A stretch of 64,000 nt of DNA from Helicoverpa zea. Its lineage: Eukaryota > Arthropoda > Insecta > Lepidoptera > Noctuidae. Positions 1-12,500 of this stretch are shown one piece after another. A model generated the notes under the pieces. That model did not search any database, was not told where the DNA came from, and worked only from the letters and a program-made list of their open reading frames with translations. The stretch lies in assembly GCF_022581195.2 (NCBI RefSeq), contig NC_061455.1, positions 6,940,120 to 7,004,119 on the forward strand. The letters are read 5' to 3'. Both the position numbers and the translations under genes were made by a program. Numbering within the stretch: position 1 is the stretch's first letter; every line of letters begins with the position of its first letter.

Positions 1-334
1 CCTAATAAACTTGTTTTGTTTAAGTATTTCCTGAAGCTCTGTAACGTCTCCTTGGGGTTCTATTGTGAAATGTAAAATAAATGATCATGCAAAAATAAAT
101 GTTCAGAGAATCTTAAAAACTGTGTATATATAAATGCTGTATTGGTTCATTATTAGTTTTCAAATAAGACAAGTTCATACAGATTGATATTGCTTTTATA
201 CATAATATACCTACATGATATTCATATAATTTTTGTACAAACATTAGAAACTGAAAAATAACAAAGAATACTATAACTTTTCTTAGGTTTCTGTCAAAAT
301 GGACATGAACTATGTGTTAATAATTTATGTAACT

Positions 335-466
335 ACTAGCTGATCCCGCTAACTTCTTATCGTTTAAACCTTCCCTGGACCTCTACAAACATTTAAAAAA
401 GCCAAATCGCTCCAGCCATTCTCGTCTGATAAGTCAGACTAACGAACAGCAATTAATTTTTACATA
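335..466 (+). repeat. LINE 3'-tail fragment, lepidopteran type
   Basis: The stretch begins ACTAGCTGATCCCGCTAACTT and ends in AACAGCAATTAATTTTTACA followed by TATTAG. This layout matches the 3' tails of non-LTR elements that are very common in moth genomes, recalled from general knowledge of the family. No coding sequence remains. The rest of 1-907 is AT-rich, and I see no gene in it. Confidence 0.5.
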
Positions 467-907
467 TTAGAAGATACAATGTACATAGGTACTTGTACTT
501 TGCTTGAAAAGGGAAAAAAGCATTTAAAAGTTCACTGCCACCAGGATGCCGGTGATGAGTGCCAATGGATCACCTCTCCTAATTCTCCTATGATATAATC
601 AAACTCTATCTTTATATAACAAAACTCTACTGCGCATTTTCAATACTAGGTAGGTACATGAAATTACTGCTAAAACCAAGGTTTAATCCTCATTTATTGC
701 TGTTAGGAGATTTCATTCGAAAACATATCGGACATTAATCCAGAGATTAACAGATAATGCCTCTTCCAAATAACTTCCAAATTACGTCCAAATAACAATC
801 AATTATTCTAGACCGTTAATTCTTTAAAACAAGGGTAATAAAATAATTATCGGCTTAATTATTGTTTATCAGCTTTTGTTAAAAACTAAGACAGATAAAC
901 TTAACCG

Positions 908-914
908 TATAAAG
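908..914 (+). promoter_or_regulatory. TATA box of the serine protease gene
   Basis: TATAAAG lies 37-43 bases before the ATG at 951. A TATA box at this distance implies transcription starting around 935-942, with a 5' UTR of only about 10-15 bases. That is typical of insect secreted digestive enzymes. It also rules out translation from the in-frame TTG further upstream. Confidence 0.55.
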
Positions 915-950
915 ACCCAGTGCCAGCCTGGCTCACAACAAACGTCAACA

Positions 951-1820
951 ATGCGCGCGCTTCTCTTAATCTGTTTATTCTTTGTTGGTTCCTCGTGGAC
1001 CCACGAAACCACGGCCGACGAACCGCTAGGATGGCATCAGAAAATTGGCATCAAAAATGCTGAGAGGATCAAACAGTTGGAAGATCCTACACGAAGTGGT
1101 CGCATCGTCGGAGGAGCTATAGCACCTATCTCCGCTCATCCTTATCTCGCCGGACTCCTCATTGATATCGTTGGATTCTCTTCACCATCAGCCTGTGGAG
1201 GGTCACTACTTTCTCAAAATAGAGTCCTGACTGCGGCTCATTGCTGGTTCGACGGTTTTAACCAAGTACACCGAATCACCGTCGTCCTGGGCTCACAATT
1301 CCTTTTCCATGGAGGCGTAAGAGTACCTGCATCTGCTATTGCCGTATTCCCAACCTATGACTGGAGAACATTCGCCAACGATATTGCAATGTTATATTTG
1401 CCAGTTCAAGTTCCTCTTGCTTTTGATATCCAGCCGATAGCTCTGCCATCGGGGCCGCTCTTACACATGGATTATACTAACCAGACAGTCATTGCTGCAG
1501 GATACGGACGGTATTCGGACGTGACGAACCCCACCACAAATACCATGGCTAGAAATGTCGAGCTGGAAGTGATACCCCTACAGACATGTCGGTCATTCTA
1601 TGGAGATTTAGTGCTTGATTCGAACATATGCACGAACGGATACGGGCAGGTTGGTATTTGCCAAGGCGACTCTGGTGGACCATTGACAATGAATGTTCAA
1701 GGACAGCAAGTTCTAATCGGCGTGAGTTCATTTGTAGCTCGTGATGGATGTGAATTAGGATATCCTTCCGCCTTCGCAAGAGTGGGCAGTTACATCGACT
1801 GGATTCGGGTACAGTTATAA
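951..1820 (+). CDS. Secreted chymotrypsin-like serine protease (S1A), single exon
   Basis: Intronless gene for a 289-residue secreted endopeptidase. The sequence shows a signal peptide (residues 1 to about 22), a propeptide ending GR, the activation site R51|IVGG, and the complete catalytic triad: His97 in LTAAHC, Asp144 in NDIAM and Ser241 in GDSGGP. Six cysteines fit the three usual disulfides. The residue equivalent to chymotrypsin 189 (six before the active Ser) is Gly, not Asp, so trypsin specificity is excluded and a chymotrypsin/elastase-like preference is expected. The ATG at 951 is the first in frame, directly precedes the signal peptide and sits just behind a TATA box. A role in gut digestion is likely from the family but not shown. 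The neighbour downstream on the same strand is a Beat-like gene whose 5' exons are not seen, so this gene could lie inside that gene's intron. Confidence 0.92.
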   Translation: MRALLLICLFFVGSSWTHETTADEPLGWHQKIGIKNAERIKQLEDPTRSGRIVGGAIAPISAHPYLAGLLIDIVGFSSPSACGGSLLSQNRVLTAAHCWFDGFNQVHRITVVLGSQFLFHGGVRVPASAIAVFPTYDWRTFANDIAMLYLPVQVPLAFDIQPIALPSGPLLHMDYTNQTVIAAGYGRYSDVTNPTTNTMARNVELEVIPLQTCRSFYGDLVLDSNICTNGYGQVGICQGDSGGPLTMNVQGQQVLIGVSSFVARDGCELGYPSAFARVGSYIDWIRVQL

Positions 1821-2975
1821 AAACAACAATATTGGTAAAGAAACAATCAGAGGCTTTGGTGTTCGTTCATACTGCATCGGATGGAAAACATAGAATGACA
1901 CTGGATTCTTTATTGCATTAAATATTGTAATCATGAAGTTTGTTCAATTAATCTATATGTTCTGTGCACGTTGTGAGTGAGAAGCGTAGAAGGCTGTGCT
2001 TATGTATCGTATAGCTGCTTTGTTATTGGTACTTAAATTATGATGTAATTTCATCAATTCAAGATTATTATAAGAACGTTTAGATTTTGACATTATTCAC
2101 TCATTTTGTAAATTAGGTTTGGTTATGGAAATGTGAACCTAAATTCGTAAGTTTAAAACTTTCCAACGTTTGACTCGTTCGGGACAGAAGATAAAGCGCT
2201 GTGGCGGCCGCCAATATGTCAGAGATCCATATCAATTGCGACCAAAGAGCAGGGGCTGGAGATAATAAAATGTTCAATGTTAAAATATAAAACCAACCTT
2301 TTATTTCACCATTTTTCAACATAAAATCGGCACACTTTCCAAGACATTAAGTTTTAGTATTTTTAGTCATTTCGAGTTTTACTGATCCAGGTATTAAAGT
2401 ATATTTCCTACCTACAGTAGCAATTTTACGAAGCATGAAATGAGTCTTTTGTCCATTGGGACTAGTGTGAAATTTCATGGAAATGGCTTAAAACACACAC
2501 AAAATCCACCTGCTAGGGGACTGACATACATTTTGCTTTCATAAAAATGCTTTTAGAAATCATGTTGTCAATAAAGGTAGTAGGTATTCATGATATTACA
2601 ATATTGAGATTTAATACTAGGAACGACGGATTTTATGTTTTATCTCAATTTTGTAATATCATTTAATAGGTAGATATTATGTCAACAATATGATTTAAGG
2701 ATATCAGTGATATCACATCAATAAATAGTATAAGTATGTACCTAGCTGATGTTTGACGAAAATCTAAAATGTTAAATTAAGTATTTTGCTATCAATTTAT
2801 ACAATACTCTCAATATCTTGTTAGATCTTTATTTCGCAGCCAGCAGGAACACATTAATTTGGGTTTAATTTAGGATATCCACATAGCCCGAATATAAACA
2901 ATATCTACTAATTTTTAACTTTTAAATGCAGTTTTTCATCGTAGATCCAATTAAAAGCCTATGTTTCCTTGTCAG
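1821..2975. other. Non-coding stretch between protease and Beat-like exons
   Basis: AT-rich sequence with no supported gene. The start holds the protease 3' UTR. The polypyrimidine acceptor ending at 2975 belongs to the next gene. No structured repeat was recognised. Confidence 0.4.
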
Positions 2976-4868
2976 ATCCTCAGAAGCATCATCCCAGGAT
3001 CGACTTCCCCACGCGTTACCTGAGCTTCGGGGAGACCCTGCGCGCCAACTGCACCACAGCACCCGCACTGCCCGCCCCTCACATAACATGGTTCATCAAT
3101 GGAAGAAAGGTAGGTGTTACCATTAATTAAATCTATCAATACGTCTAACATGTATTATTATTTTAAAAAGTTGGTATCTTACAATATTAGGGCTGCGACC
3201 CGTGCTCAAAAATAGAGTACCTATTGACCTCTTTTTCATAACGGTGAACTTTATTTTCTACGACCGATCAAGTACCTACACGAAAATACTCTATAGAGCT
3301 ATTATCATAGACACAAAATAGAGCATTTACTAATTACAGATGGACGAGTTAGTGGCCCACTCACACAAGTTCCGCGTGCCCATGAGCGAGCGCAATGGTC
3401 GCCGAGGCTTGCAGAGGACCTTCGAATACGAGGCCGGGTTCAGCAGCCCTCCCCCTCTGTTGACTCTCACTCACGCCTCCCACGTCGCCACCAGACCACC
3501 CGGCTGCAGTTTGAAGGAAACTCAGGTGATTATCAGTAAAATGGTTACACATTGTATAAGGTTTTGCTCTACTTTTTACATGGGAGATGAGGCAGACGAA
3601 AATGTAGTCTCCTATTTTGTAATTGCTCCTGTAATCCATTCGATTTTTAACGTTGAATATTAATAACTACTTTGATAAAGGTACGTCAGCAAGAGATTAA
3701 TTAAATTCTAAAATGACGCGAACCATATTTTGTTTACATATAAACACATACATTTAGATAGGTAAGTCGCTGGGCGCAAGGAAATTACTTTTATGCAAAT
3801 TAACCATTATGTTCGTACGTGCACATCTACCCACCGTCACGTGTACGTATGTACGGAATATTTTTCCTTATTTACCTTAAATATACATGCTGGAAGAACT
3901 TCCATTTTAGTGTTTTACCCCTTGAGGCACCGAACGAATCTACCTTCAGACGTCAAGCGATCCCAGCGGTGAGGAGAAGACAAAATATTTTTGCAAGATA
4001 ATTTTGTTGAGTGGCCATGGCCAATATTTAAGTTTCAAGTAAGGAAGAACGAATTGTGTTTTGTTTAAAGTTCAAAAAGGGCAACTTTACTTTTAACATT
4101 ATTTATTTCGGGTATATATAGCAAGTAGTTTCGGGTATGTATAGCCTTCTGACTGGGACCAGGATGAATCCGCGAACTCATACTACATATCAAGACCAAA
4201 GACCAAAAAAAAAAGATTTTCCATACCTAATTAAATATCAATTTATCTACATTTCCAGATGGCTGAAATAAAAGAACACGAAGAGCTGAACGTGATCCAC
4301 ATGAGCAGTCGACACAAGAGCCGTAAGCCTGGCAAGAGAGACCTCTACGTCACCGTGTCAGAACTGCAGATAGTAGCCACGGGAAGACTTGAGATCACCT
4401 GCGTCAGCACGATACCAGAGTTTAGGAGTATCGAAGATAAGTTCGCTGATGTTAGAAATGATACCGTTATAGGTAAGATTTTTAATAGATTCCACATCAC
4501 TGCAAAAAACCGTCATCAGCCTAACACCGATCATGAACAGTTTGATTCGATATAAAGGTCGCTTTTTACGTTTTATAGGCAGTATTAACCTCAGAATACT
4601 TTTTATAAGTAGTGCAATGAAGAACAGACGCGGTCAGTGATCATAAATAATACCGCTTGACAAAGAAGCATGAAATGGATAAGAACTGTATATAATGTAT
4701 TTTTTTTCTGTATTTCCAGTTGACGTGATCAAGCCCTCAACGTTAGCTCAGCCATCCGCCAACCTCACAAAGGCTGACTCCAGTACTTCAGGAACTCCCA
4801 GAAAGTCTAAAAACCTATATTCAACTCTAATGTGTATTATCTTAATTTGCTTGCTCACGGTTGCTTGA
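2976..4868 (+). CDS. Beaten-path-like immunoglobulin protein, 3' exons (partial)
   Basis: Four exons at 2976-3109, 3340-3525, 4259-4472 and 4720-4868 join without frame breaks (phases 2-in, 0, 0, 1) and end in a TGA. The first carries the Ig strand pattern ETLRANCTTAP...ITWFINGRK; the third carries SELQIVATGRLEITCVSTIP, with the second-domain Cys. The WFING..K and GRLEITC pattern is typical of the Beat family, insect neuronal Ig proteins that bind Side receptors in axon guidance. The last exon ends in a hydrophobic stretch (about 16 residues before the stop) after a Ser/Thr/Lys-rich linker, suggesting a GPI-anchor signal or a very short membrane tail. The 5' exons (signal peptide, start of Ig1) were not found and probably lie left of the window. 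Which beat paralogue it is cannot be decided. Confidence 0.75.
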
Positions 4869-5265
4869 TAGGACAAGTCGTTAAAATTAAATAATGGGCT
4901 GTGATAAAATATGTAGAATGTTCATAATACTTTTAACATAATATTTAACGCGTGAGTGAAAATGTGAATATGCTAATCGTGTACAGGCACAAACAAATTA
5001 TTTAGATTGATTAGGTAATTTTAAGACTGTGTTGATATTCATTAGTTCTTTTTGTTATGTTGCAATCAAAGAAAACTTCGAGCCCAGTTAACTTAAAGGT
5101 TAAACGTAAAAACATGAGGTTTAGCCCCAGATTCTTGCCGATAAAAATGGATACAACACATATAAATACCGTAACAAAACGAGTGTGAGGATAACCAATG
5201 TTGTGCCTAGACATTTTTTAAGTCACCAAAACTAATGACATATCATCTCCTTGGGAGAACATTAT

Positions 5266-5425
5266 TATAGTTCGGCCATTCAGAGAATGCGTTCCTGACA
5301 CGTACCGTTTTAACAATTGAGGAGCATTAAAACAACATTATTATATCAATAATCAATGAATGTTATTACGTCGTCAGTTCAATCGCGACGTGTCAGGAAC
5401 GCATTCTCTGAATGGCCGAACTATA
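5266..5425. mobile_element. Palindromic MITE, TATAGTTCGGCC family, copy 1 (deleted)
   Basis: Begins TATAGTTCGGCC and ends GGCCGAACTATA. Compared with the 231-base copies at 19658 and 53243 it lacks about 71 bases of the left interior, so the left terminal repeat is cut to about 38 bases while the right one is complete. It has no coding capacity. The flanks fit a TA target duplication, but the terminus itself contains TATA, so the exact end is ambiguous. Confidence 0.85.
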
Positions 5426-6201
5426 CTAAGTCAGTAGTTGTAATGATTTTATGATGATACATATATCCACCTCTAGATGTTACCTACCTACTTAAGAAAC
5501 CGAAGTGCTTGAGTGTCTTATGTTGAGCTGTACAATTAGATACGTGATGAGTGACATAATAAGAATTCAACATTATTATGAATAGAAATCGATACACAAT
5601 ACTACTTATCGGAATATTAAGAACCACGACAACGTTCTGCTGACAACATACATAACGCTTTTTTTCGATAGGTTATAATCGGTTGTGTAAAATGGACGAA
5701 CTGTGAAATGACATGCGATAAAAACACACCTCGTTTTAAATTGTAGCGTATTCGTAAACCAGATTCCCACAAACCTATGTACGTTACGAGTGTAAAGATG
5801 TCTGAAATCTACTATAGATTCATGCACAGGTCTGCCAAAAATAAGGACTACCTATACATACATATTTTCTTTATGTATGTAGTAATAAAATAAATGAAAG
5901 ACATAACTGATACCTACCGTAAAAACGAGTTTGGAACATAAAGTCTACGATCATGACCAAACGACAAAAGCACAATGATCTGGATTTCCAGCTTTAAGAA
6001 AAGGATTTTTCCTAAATAGTACGTTTAAAACCTACAATAACGTACCCACCAGGGTTGTGATACGTTAAAACATCGCTAAATTACATTTGAGTCATCATCC
6101 CACCTTGTATAGGACTCCTATTGCCAATGCAATCAAGTGGGATCAATTATGTAAATTGTTAAGAATGAGGTATGGTATAGGCATACGTAACAAGAGCATT
6201 T

Positions 6202-6837
6202 CGCTGTCCCCACCGAATAATATCGTAATCGATTATTACGATAGAAGTGTTTTTATGGGGAATTATTGTTCTAGAGGTGCGATTACACCCTGTGAATTTC
6301 TTTCACGTGATTCGTGCTATTACTTTTTGAGTTAGACATTTTGTAATGAATTTACCCATAGTATTCTACTCTAAATATTTCAGTAAACCGTTATTACAAA
6401 CTGATTTCGGTAAAGTATGTTACCATATTATTCGCGTTTACTGTTACCACAATAGATTGTTTTGAGCAGTGAATACTGGCAATAATAAGTTACCATTATA
6501 ATGAACATCGCTACTTTACAGTCAAGACAATCGCAATGGACTATTGCTGTGTAGGTCATCATTGTCAACAATTTACATGAATAAAATCGTATTGTGCATT
6601 ATGGTTCAAAATTTTGTTCCATTTCTGGTAATATACATTTTTAGCTATAACTTAATGAGAATATATCCAATATTTATTTATATGACAAATAAATATTTAA
6701 GAAAAAAAAGCCATTTTTTGATATACCAACGATGTTGCTATGTAAATCTGTTAAGAAGTTATAAGCAAAAAGCGGTTTTTTATTTTTCCTGTAAAATTTT
6801 AAGTTTTTGGTTACGATATTATTCGTTGGGGACAGCG
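6202..6837. repeat. Pair of 27-base inverted repeats
   Basis: Positions 6202-6228 and the reverse complement of 6811-6837 agree at 26 of 27 bases (core CGCTGTCCCC, then CGAATAATATCGTAA). A match this long is unlikely by chance in 64 kb. The spacer is 582 bases and codes for nothing recognisable. It may be subterminal repeats of a decayed DNA transposon, but I could not define termini or a target duplication. Confidence 0.5.
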
Positions 6838-9146
6838 ATTTATTCTAAATATATAGAAAATTCTATACTAGGTACTCATTTATGATATGAATTGTTCTTA
6901 ATTCCTGTTACTTTTCGTATAGGGAATACGAACCTTAATAATGTCTATCGTGTTACGTAAACCATAACAACATGGTAAACGTTGCTATCCAAGTAAATAA
7001 CGTTGCATTCTATTTTACTGACCTCTACTACCTATTTTTTATGCTAAATAATCAAATGAAAAACTACAGAAAAACGGGCAAATTCAAATACTTAACGGCA
7101 AAATTTAAAAATATTATATGTTTTGTAAAAAACTGTGGGGCTGCGCGCCTACTTATTATTCCGATTGAGTGTGTACTTCCATTACTTAAAAAATATTTTT
7201 TTTGGTGTCCTTTAAAAAATACATTTATTCGGCTCCGGTAGCAAAGAGGCCTTAGATAAATAATTGATCTAAAATTTCATGAACAATTATTAATTTAAGA
7301 AAGTGGCTTTATAGGCATAGGTTAACTTTAAGTGTATATAACCAGTTAGAACTACTTACTAAAACCAATATCTTTAAGTATTTCTTAGTTGTAAATAAGA
7401 GGTATGTACTACCTTCTTACCTAACCAGAACATATCATTAGATAGATACCTGTAATATTAATGCGTAAGAACTTATTAAAATGGACAAAGAGCGAGACGG
7501 TTTCCGAATTGTATTTTTTTAAGTTTAGTTAATTTAAACCAGATTTACCATTTTACCAGTGCAAGAAAAAATATTGAGTACTTATCTACTCATAGCTTCG
7601 TTCATTTGGCATATACATGCTTATCGAAGATCATCTTCCGTTTTTTAAATAATTAATAATTCGTTCCTTGTTCGCTTCTAAATATTTTCTTATAGACCCT
7701 GATTGATCTTTTAGGCATTACCTAAGTTTTGCTAAACATGCTGCCTGTAGTTAGTTAGGAATAAAATTACAAGTTCAATAAGTTTTTAATGTAAATAGAT
7801 ATGATAATATTTATATAATTTTAATTACTGTAAATATTCGTTTTTACACTAGCGACATGCTATGGACAATTCTATGAAATAATAAAAATATATAAGTAGG
7901 TAGGGTAATAACAGGATAAACATGTCTACCAAAATGAAGTCAGGTAATAACAATATACCTACATAAAAAGTAGGTATTTCACTGACCTAGCACATCGTAC
8001 TATCAGATCCAGAAATATTTGTTTTCAACACTTGATAATTCTTATCAGTAACATTGTAAAGTGTGTCACTCACTATTTATGGATTTGAATGTAGGTACTG
8101 CAAGCAATAAACTTGTGATCGTCATCAACGAAACACTAATGTACAGTAACCAAATTCTTGCCCGTCTAACAAAATCCACAAAAACCAAAAACTTTTATCC
8201 ATGTACCAATTATAGTAAAACGAAACATATCAATTAGCGGTCTTTCCTATTTAATAACTAATAATGATAAGATTTGCCGGATAAGCGTACCTATTTACAA
8301 AAATCTTATGTCTTCTATAGATATCTACTTATACAATTTAAAAATGCTGTATATATTATGAATTAAATAATCAGATTATGAATTAAAAATTAAGCTGTCC
8401 AATTATTAAAGAGCTGAATACTTAAATACATTGTTAATACTAAGTATTCCATTTGTTTCCACAGATTTCAATCGGCGCTTATATAACTGTATGTTATTGA
8501 TTGTATTTATGTACTCCTTTGTTAATAAATATTAATAATTGTTACATAACAATGTTAAGATTTTATAATCAGAAACAATGTATAATATGTTGGATAAAGC
8601 ATCTATTGTTAAGTTTTCCCGAGTTTATGTACTTATACTTTTTTATTCTATATGTTCGTCATTACTGGTTACAAAGCAAGTTTTCAGTACACATTGAGAG
8701 AAGTATAAGAGTCTACCACAGCAAGAACTTTTCTTGTAAGATACCATATCTTACTACAGTCACAGGCATTCGTATCTTGAGTTCATGGATTTTTTAAGGA
8801 AATGCAAGTGATAAAAATTTTGACTTTGACTGCTGAGAACTTGAGGTTTTCTTTTGACTTATTCTCAAAGTATTTTTTGTTATACCTGTACATTAAACGT
8901 AAAAAGTACCCCACATAATAAGGCTAAACAATAAAGTACTTATGAAAGTAAAGACCAACTTTTTTTCATTCCTGCAATCCCTTTATATGCCCCACAAACA
9001 AAATAGAAGTAACTACGTATACTGGATTGAAACAGGGGATACCCCTTCAATCTATATTTCACCTACTAATGCAAAGTATGAAAGTTTCAATGTTGAAGAG
9101 AAAATATGAGAGCATCGGTCTGTAACACACCTCAAACAAAGTGATA

Positions 9147-9150
9147 TATA
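9147..9150. repeat. Target-site duplication of the LTR element (left)
   Basis: TATA precedes the left LTR and TATA follows the right LTR at 17826-17829. Four bases is usual for gypsy elements. The AT-rich context makes the exact limits slightly ambiguous. Confidence 0.55.
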
Positions 9151-9493
9151 TATAAGACTATATCTTATAGTCTAGGATTCAAATAAACTCATGTGTTGCT
9201 TCTGAAAACAAAGTTTTATTTTGTTATAATCACTTAACAAAGAAAACATCTTATTTTATGCACTATTGTAAAATCCTCACCTGAAAACAAAGAAACGACA
9301 TTCAAAGTTTATTTTTCCACCAATTCCAATCGTTTTATCACAAAATATATCTCACATAAAGTTTTCTTCTCGTAACACCACATGCCAATTTTCATAACCT
9401 ATAAAACCAACTATAGACAAAAACTTTGACTTTTTACCATAGATCGCGCGAAGCGCGCCAAATTCAAAATTAAAGAAATATATTTTCTTTACA
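9151..9493 (-). repeat. 3' LTR of the gypsy element
   Basis: 343 bases. By eye I find no difference from the LTR at 17483-17825. In element sense it starts TGTAAAGAAAATATA directly after the polypurine tract. It contains the short palindromic core GCGCGAAGCGCGCC near 9447-9460. Confidence 0.93.
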
Positions 9494-9504
9494 TCTTCCC
9501 TCCC
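9494..9504 (-). promoter_or_regulatory. Polypurine tract (plus-strand primer)
   Basis: In element sense GGGAGGGAAGA abuts the 3' LTR exactly. This is where plus-strand DNA synthesis is primed in LTR retroelements, and it confirms the LTR boundary and the minus orientation. Confidence 0.75.
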
Positions 9505-9558
9505 GAGGAAGAAAATTCACCTGAGAATTTTCTCTCAGGCTCTCGATTAGTTCTTCTT

Positions 9559-12500
9559 TCATCTATCATCACTTGTTTCCTCGTCATCTTCATCTTTTGT
9601 TATATGTACTGGAATTAATTTAGAAATGTGAAATAGGTTTGACTCTGTTTTCCTGTGTCCTGTATCTATCTCATAAATGGTATTTGATTTTTTTTCTACT
9701 ATTTTATATGGTCCAATTCTCAGTTCATCTAGCTTTTTACGATTAAGTTTATTCCCATTTTCTACATATACCATATCTCCAACTTTAAGTTCTGTATTTT
9801 TTCTTTTTCTGTCATAGAGCTTTTTATTATAGTAGTGTGATTTTAAAGTATTATTAAGCGCTTTTTCTTTATCTTTGATCCAGTCACTATGTATGCATTC
9901 TTGGCGTAGCTCATTTGGTAATAGTGTAGCATCTGTCCCATATAACAAATAGCATGGTGCGTAGCCAGTTATCGAATGATTAGTCTGATTATATTTTTCT
10001 ACACATTCATGTGCAATAGTAGTCCAAGCCTTTTTTCCTCCACTTCCATTTATTCTGCACCTTATCTTGTTTACTAATGTTTGATTGAGTCTTTCATTTA
10101 GGCCATTTGAAAAAGGCGCGTTCACCGCTGTAAATATCATTGTTATTTGCTTGTCACTAAGAACTTTCTTGAATTCTTTTGAATTTATTCCCGGGTATTG
10201 GTCGGTGAGAAGCATTTCAATTTCTTCTGTTTCGGTAACTTTATTTATTAGCTTTATAAAATCATGTGCACTCTGGGTCTTTGATGTTACAATAAATGCG
10301 TACCTAGTGAAGTGGTCTACTAGAAGATGTAAGTATTTCTTGGTTGATCTCGAACCACCAAATCCTCCAATTGTGTCTATTGATACTATTTCAAGAGGTC
10401 TTGTCGCCGGACCTAAATGTGACATCAATCCGTATTTGTCCTGTCCTCTTGTTTTGTTTTTTATGCAGATTTCACAGTTTCTACAGAGATTTTTTATATT
10501 CTTTGTTAAATTCTTTGCTACATACAATGAACTTACAGTCCTTAGCATTTGTCCAACTCCAATGTGACACAAATCCTCGTGTATTTTTTTTATAAGTCTA
10601 ATACTGAGTTCTTCTGTTATAATTATTTTTTCTTTGTTTCTTATTTTTTTGTAGTATACATTATGTTTTTCAATTATTTTGTTTTTGTTTCTCTGTATTT
10701 CTTCATTTTTATTCTGATCTATCATAATATCTTCCAAAGTAATCAAGTTAACTATTTTCAATTGATCTTCTATATTTTCTTCTGGTTCCAACACAGGATT
10801 TCGACTTAAACAGTCTGCTTCTAAATTTTCTCTTCCTGGGGAATATTTTATTTTAAAGTCGTATTGTGAGAGGTAATAAGTGAGATCTCCTAGCTCGTCA
10901 TCTGTTCTTGCTTTAAAGTTTAAATTCTCCAATGGTTTGTGGTCTGAGTAAACTGTAAATGATTTCCCAATTAACCAGTACTGCCAATATCTCAGGGCTT
11001 CTTTGATGGCCAAACATTCTAAATATATAGCTTTTTTCTTCTTTTGAGCTCCAGTTAGTTTTTTTGAAAAGTAGGCTACTGGTCTTTCTCTACCATCTTT
11101 TTGTACCTGTTTTAAAATTGCTCCAACGCCCTTCAGTGATCCATCGGTATAGATATTAATTGGTAGATCTTGATCAAATATTTCTAGTATTGGTTGCGAA
11201 CATAAGAGACTCTTTATCTTCTCAAATGCTTTTTGGCATTCTTCAGACCAAAAAAAATTCTGATTTTTTCTAAGTAAGTTATGTAGTGGGTCTAGTATGA
11301 TAGCGCTTCTTGGTATATATTCATGGTAGAAATTTATTTTTCCTAAAAATTGTCTGACATTCTTTTGTGTTTTTGGTACTGGGAAATCCCTTATTGAAAT
11401 TAGGTTGTCCTTCACCGGTTTTATCGAATTTTTTTGAATAATATGTCCCAGGTATTTGATTGAATCTGATGCAAATGTACATTTTGTAAATTTTAATCGG
11501 AATCCTTCTGTTTGAATTGCTTCTAGCAGCTTTTTTAGGTGTTTTATGTGATCTTCAAATGATTTTGAGAATACCAGGATATCGTCGATATAATTCACAG
11601 CAAAATCAGTAAGTTTATATTTTCTAAGTATGTTACTCAATATCCTTTGAAATATTGCTGGTGCTGTCTTCAGTCCGAACGGAAGACACGTCCATTGGAA
11701 GTGTCCTTCTTGTGTTACAAATCCTGTTTTCTTCCGGTCTTCTACTCTTAGAGGTATAGACCAAAAAGCTGAGTTTATGTCTAAACTTGTAAAATAGTTA
11801 CAATTCCTAGTCTTTATCATTAGGTCTTCAATTAATGGGAAGGGTTGAGCCTGTGGCACTACTATTTTATTTAAATCTCTAAAGTCTATACATAGTCTCG
11901 ACTTTTTATTTTCTTCCTTCTTAAATGCCAAAGTTACCGGTGCTGCAAATGGACTGTAAGACTCTTCTATAAGCTCATTATCCAATAATTTTGCTATCTG
12001 TACTGCTATCTCTTCTTTGTCTTTTAAAGTACATCTATATGGTCTTTTGCTGCAGTATTTATCCACTAATAAATCTATTCTTGCTTCATATCCTCGAACT
12101 GTTCCTACATCATACTTGTCCTTGGCAAAAACCGATTTATATTGTTGTATTAGTTTATAAATTTCTTCCCTTTTATCTTCTTCTAAATGATTTACTTTTA
12201 TTTCAAACTCCTTTTCTTTAATATGTTCATTAAAATTTATCTCATATTCCTTTTCATATTCTTTACTTTCATTTTTTTCCTTGTATATCTCTTCCTCTTT
12301 TTTTATGTTTTCTTGATGTAAGTATTGTTTTTGAGTTATTTTTAACTCCTCATTTTGTATCAACTCGTATGTCTTTATCATGTCTAATCCTATTAAAAAA
12401 TCATATTTGAAATTTGGTTCATCAATGACGTAAACATTCACATTTTCTTCTTTTTCGAAAATTTTTATTTTTAGATTTGTCAAACCGCTGGTCTTCTTCA

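Larger units (their letters stand above)
4869..9150. other. Long gene-free stretch with one MITE and an inverted pair
   Basis: About 4.3 kb of AT-rich DNA. It holds a deleted palindromic MITE (5266-5425) and a 27-base inverted match (6202-6228 against 6811-6837), and otherwise nothing recognisable. The short reading frames here have AT-driven compositions rich in Ile, Tyr, Phe and Lys and no family motif. Confidence 0.45.

Noticed and set aside
876..950. In-frame upstream extension of the serine protease
   Set aside because: It begins at a TTG, contains no ATG and overlaps the TATA box. The signal peptide starts at the ATG at 951.
3340..3525. Alternative frame of the Beat exon ending RLQFEGNS
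   Set aside because: It looked Ig-like, but exon phases on both sides require the other frame, which joins smoothly to the next exon.
6544..6885. 113-codon frame rich in Ile, Tyr and Phe
   Set aside because: AT-rich composition can leave such frames open by chance; no signal for a real membrane protein and no splice or family evidence.
10085..10567. 160-codon frame opposite gypsy pol
   Set aside because: It is the antisense shadow of the integrase/RNase H region, with biased composition and no motif.
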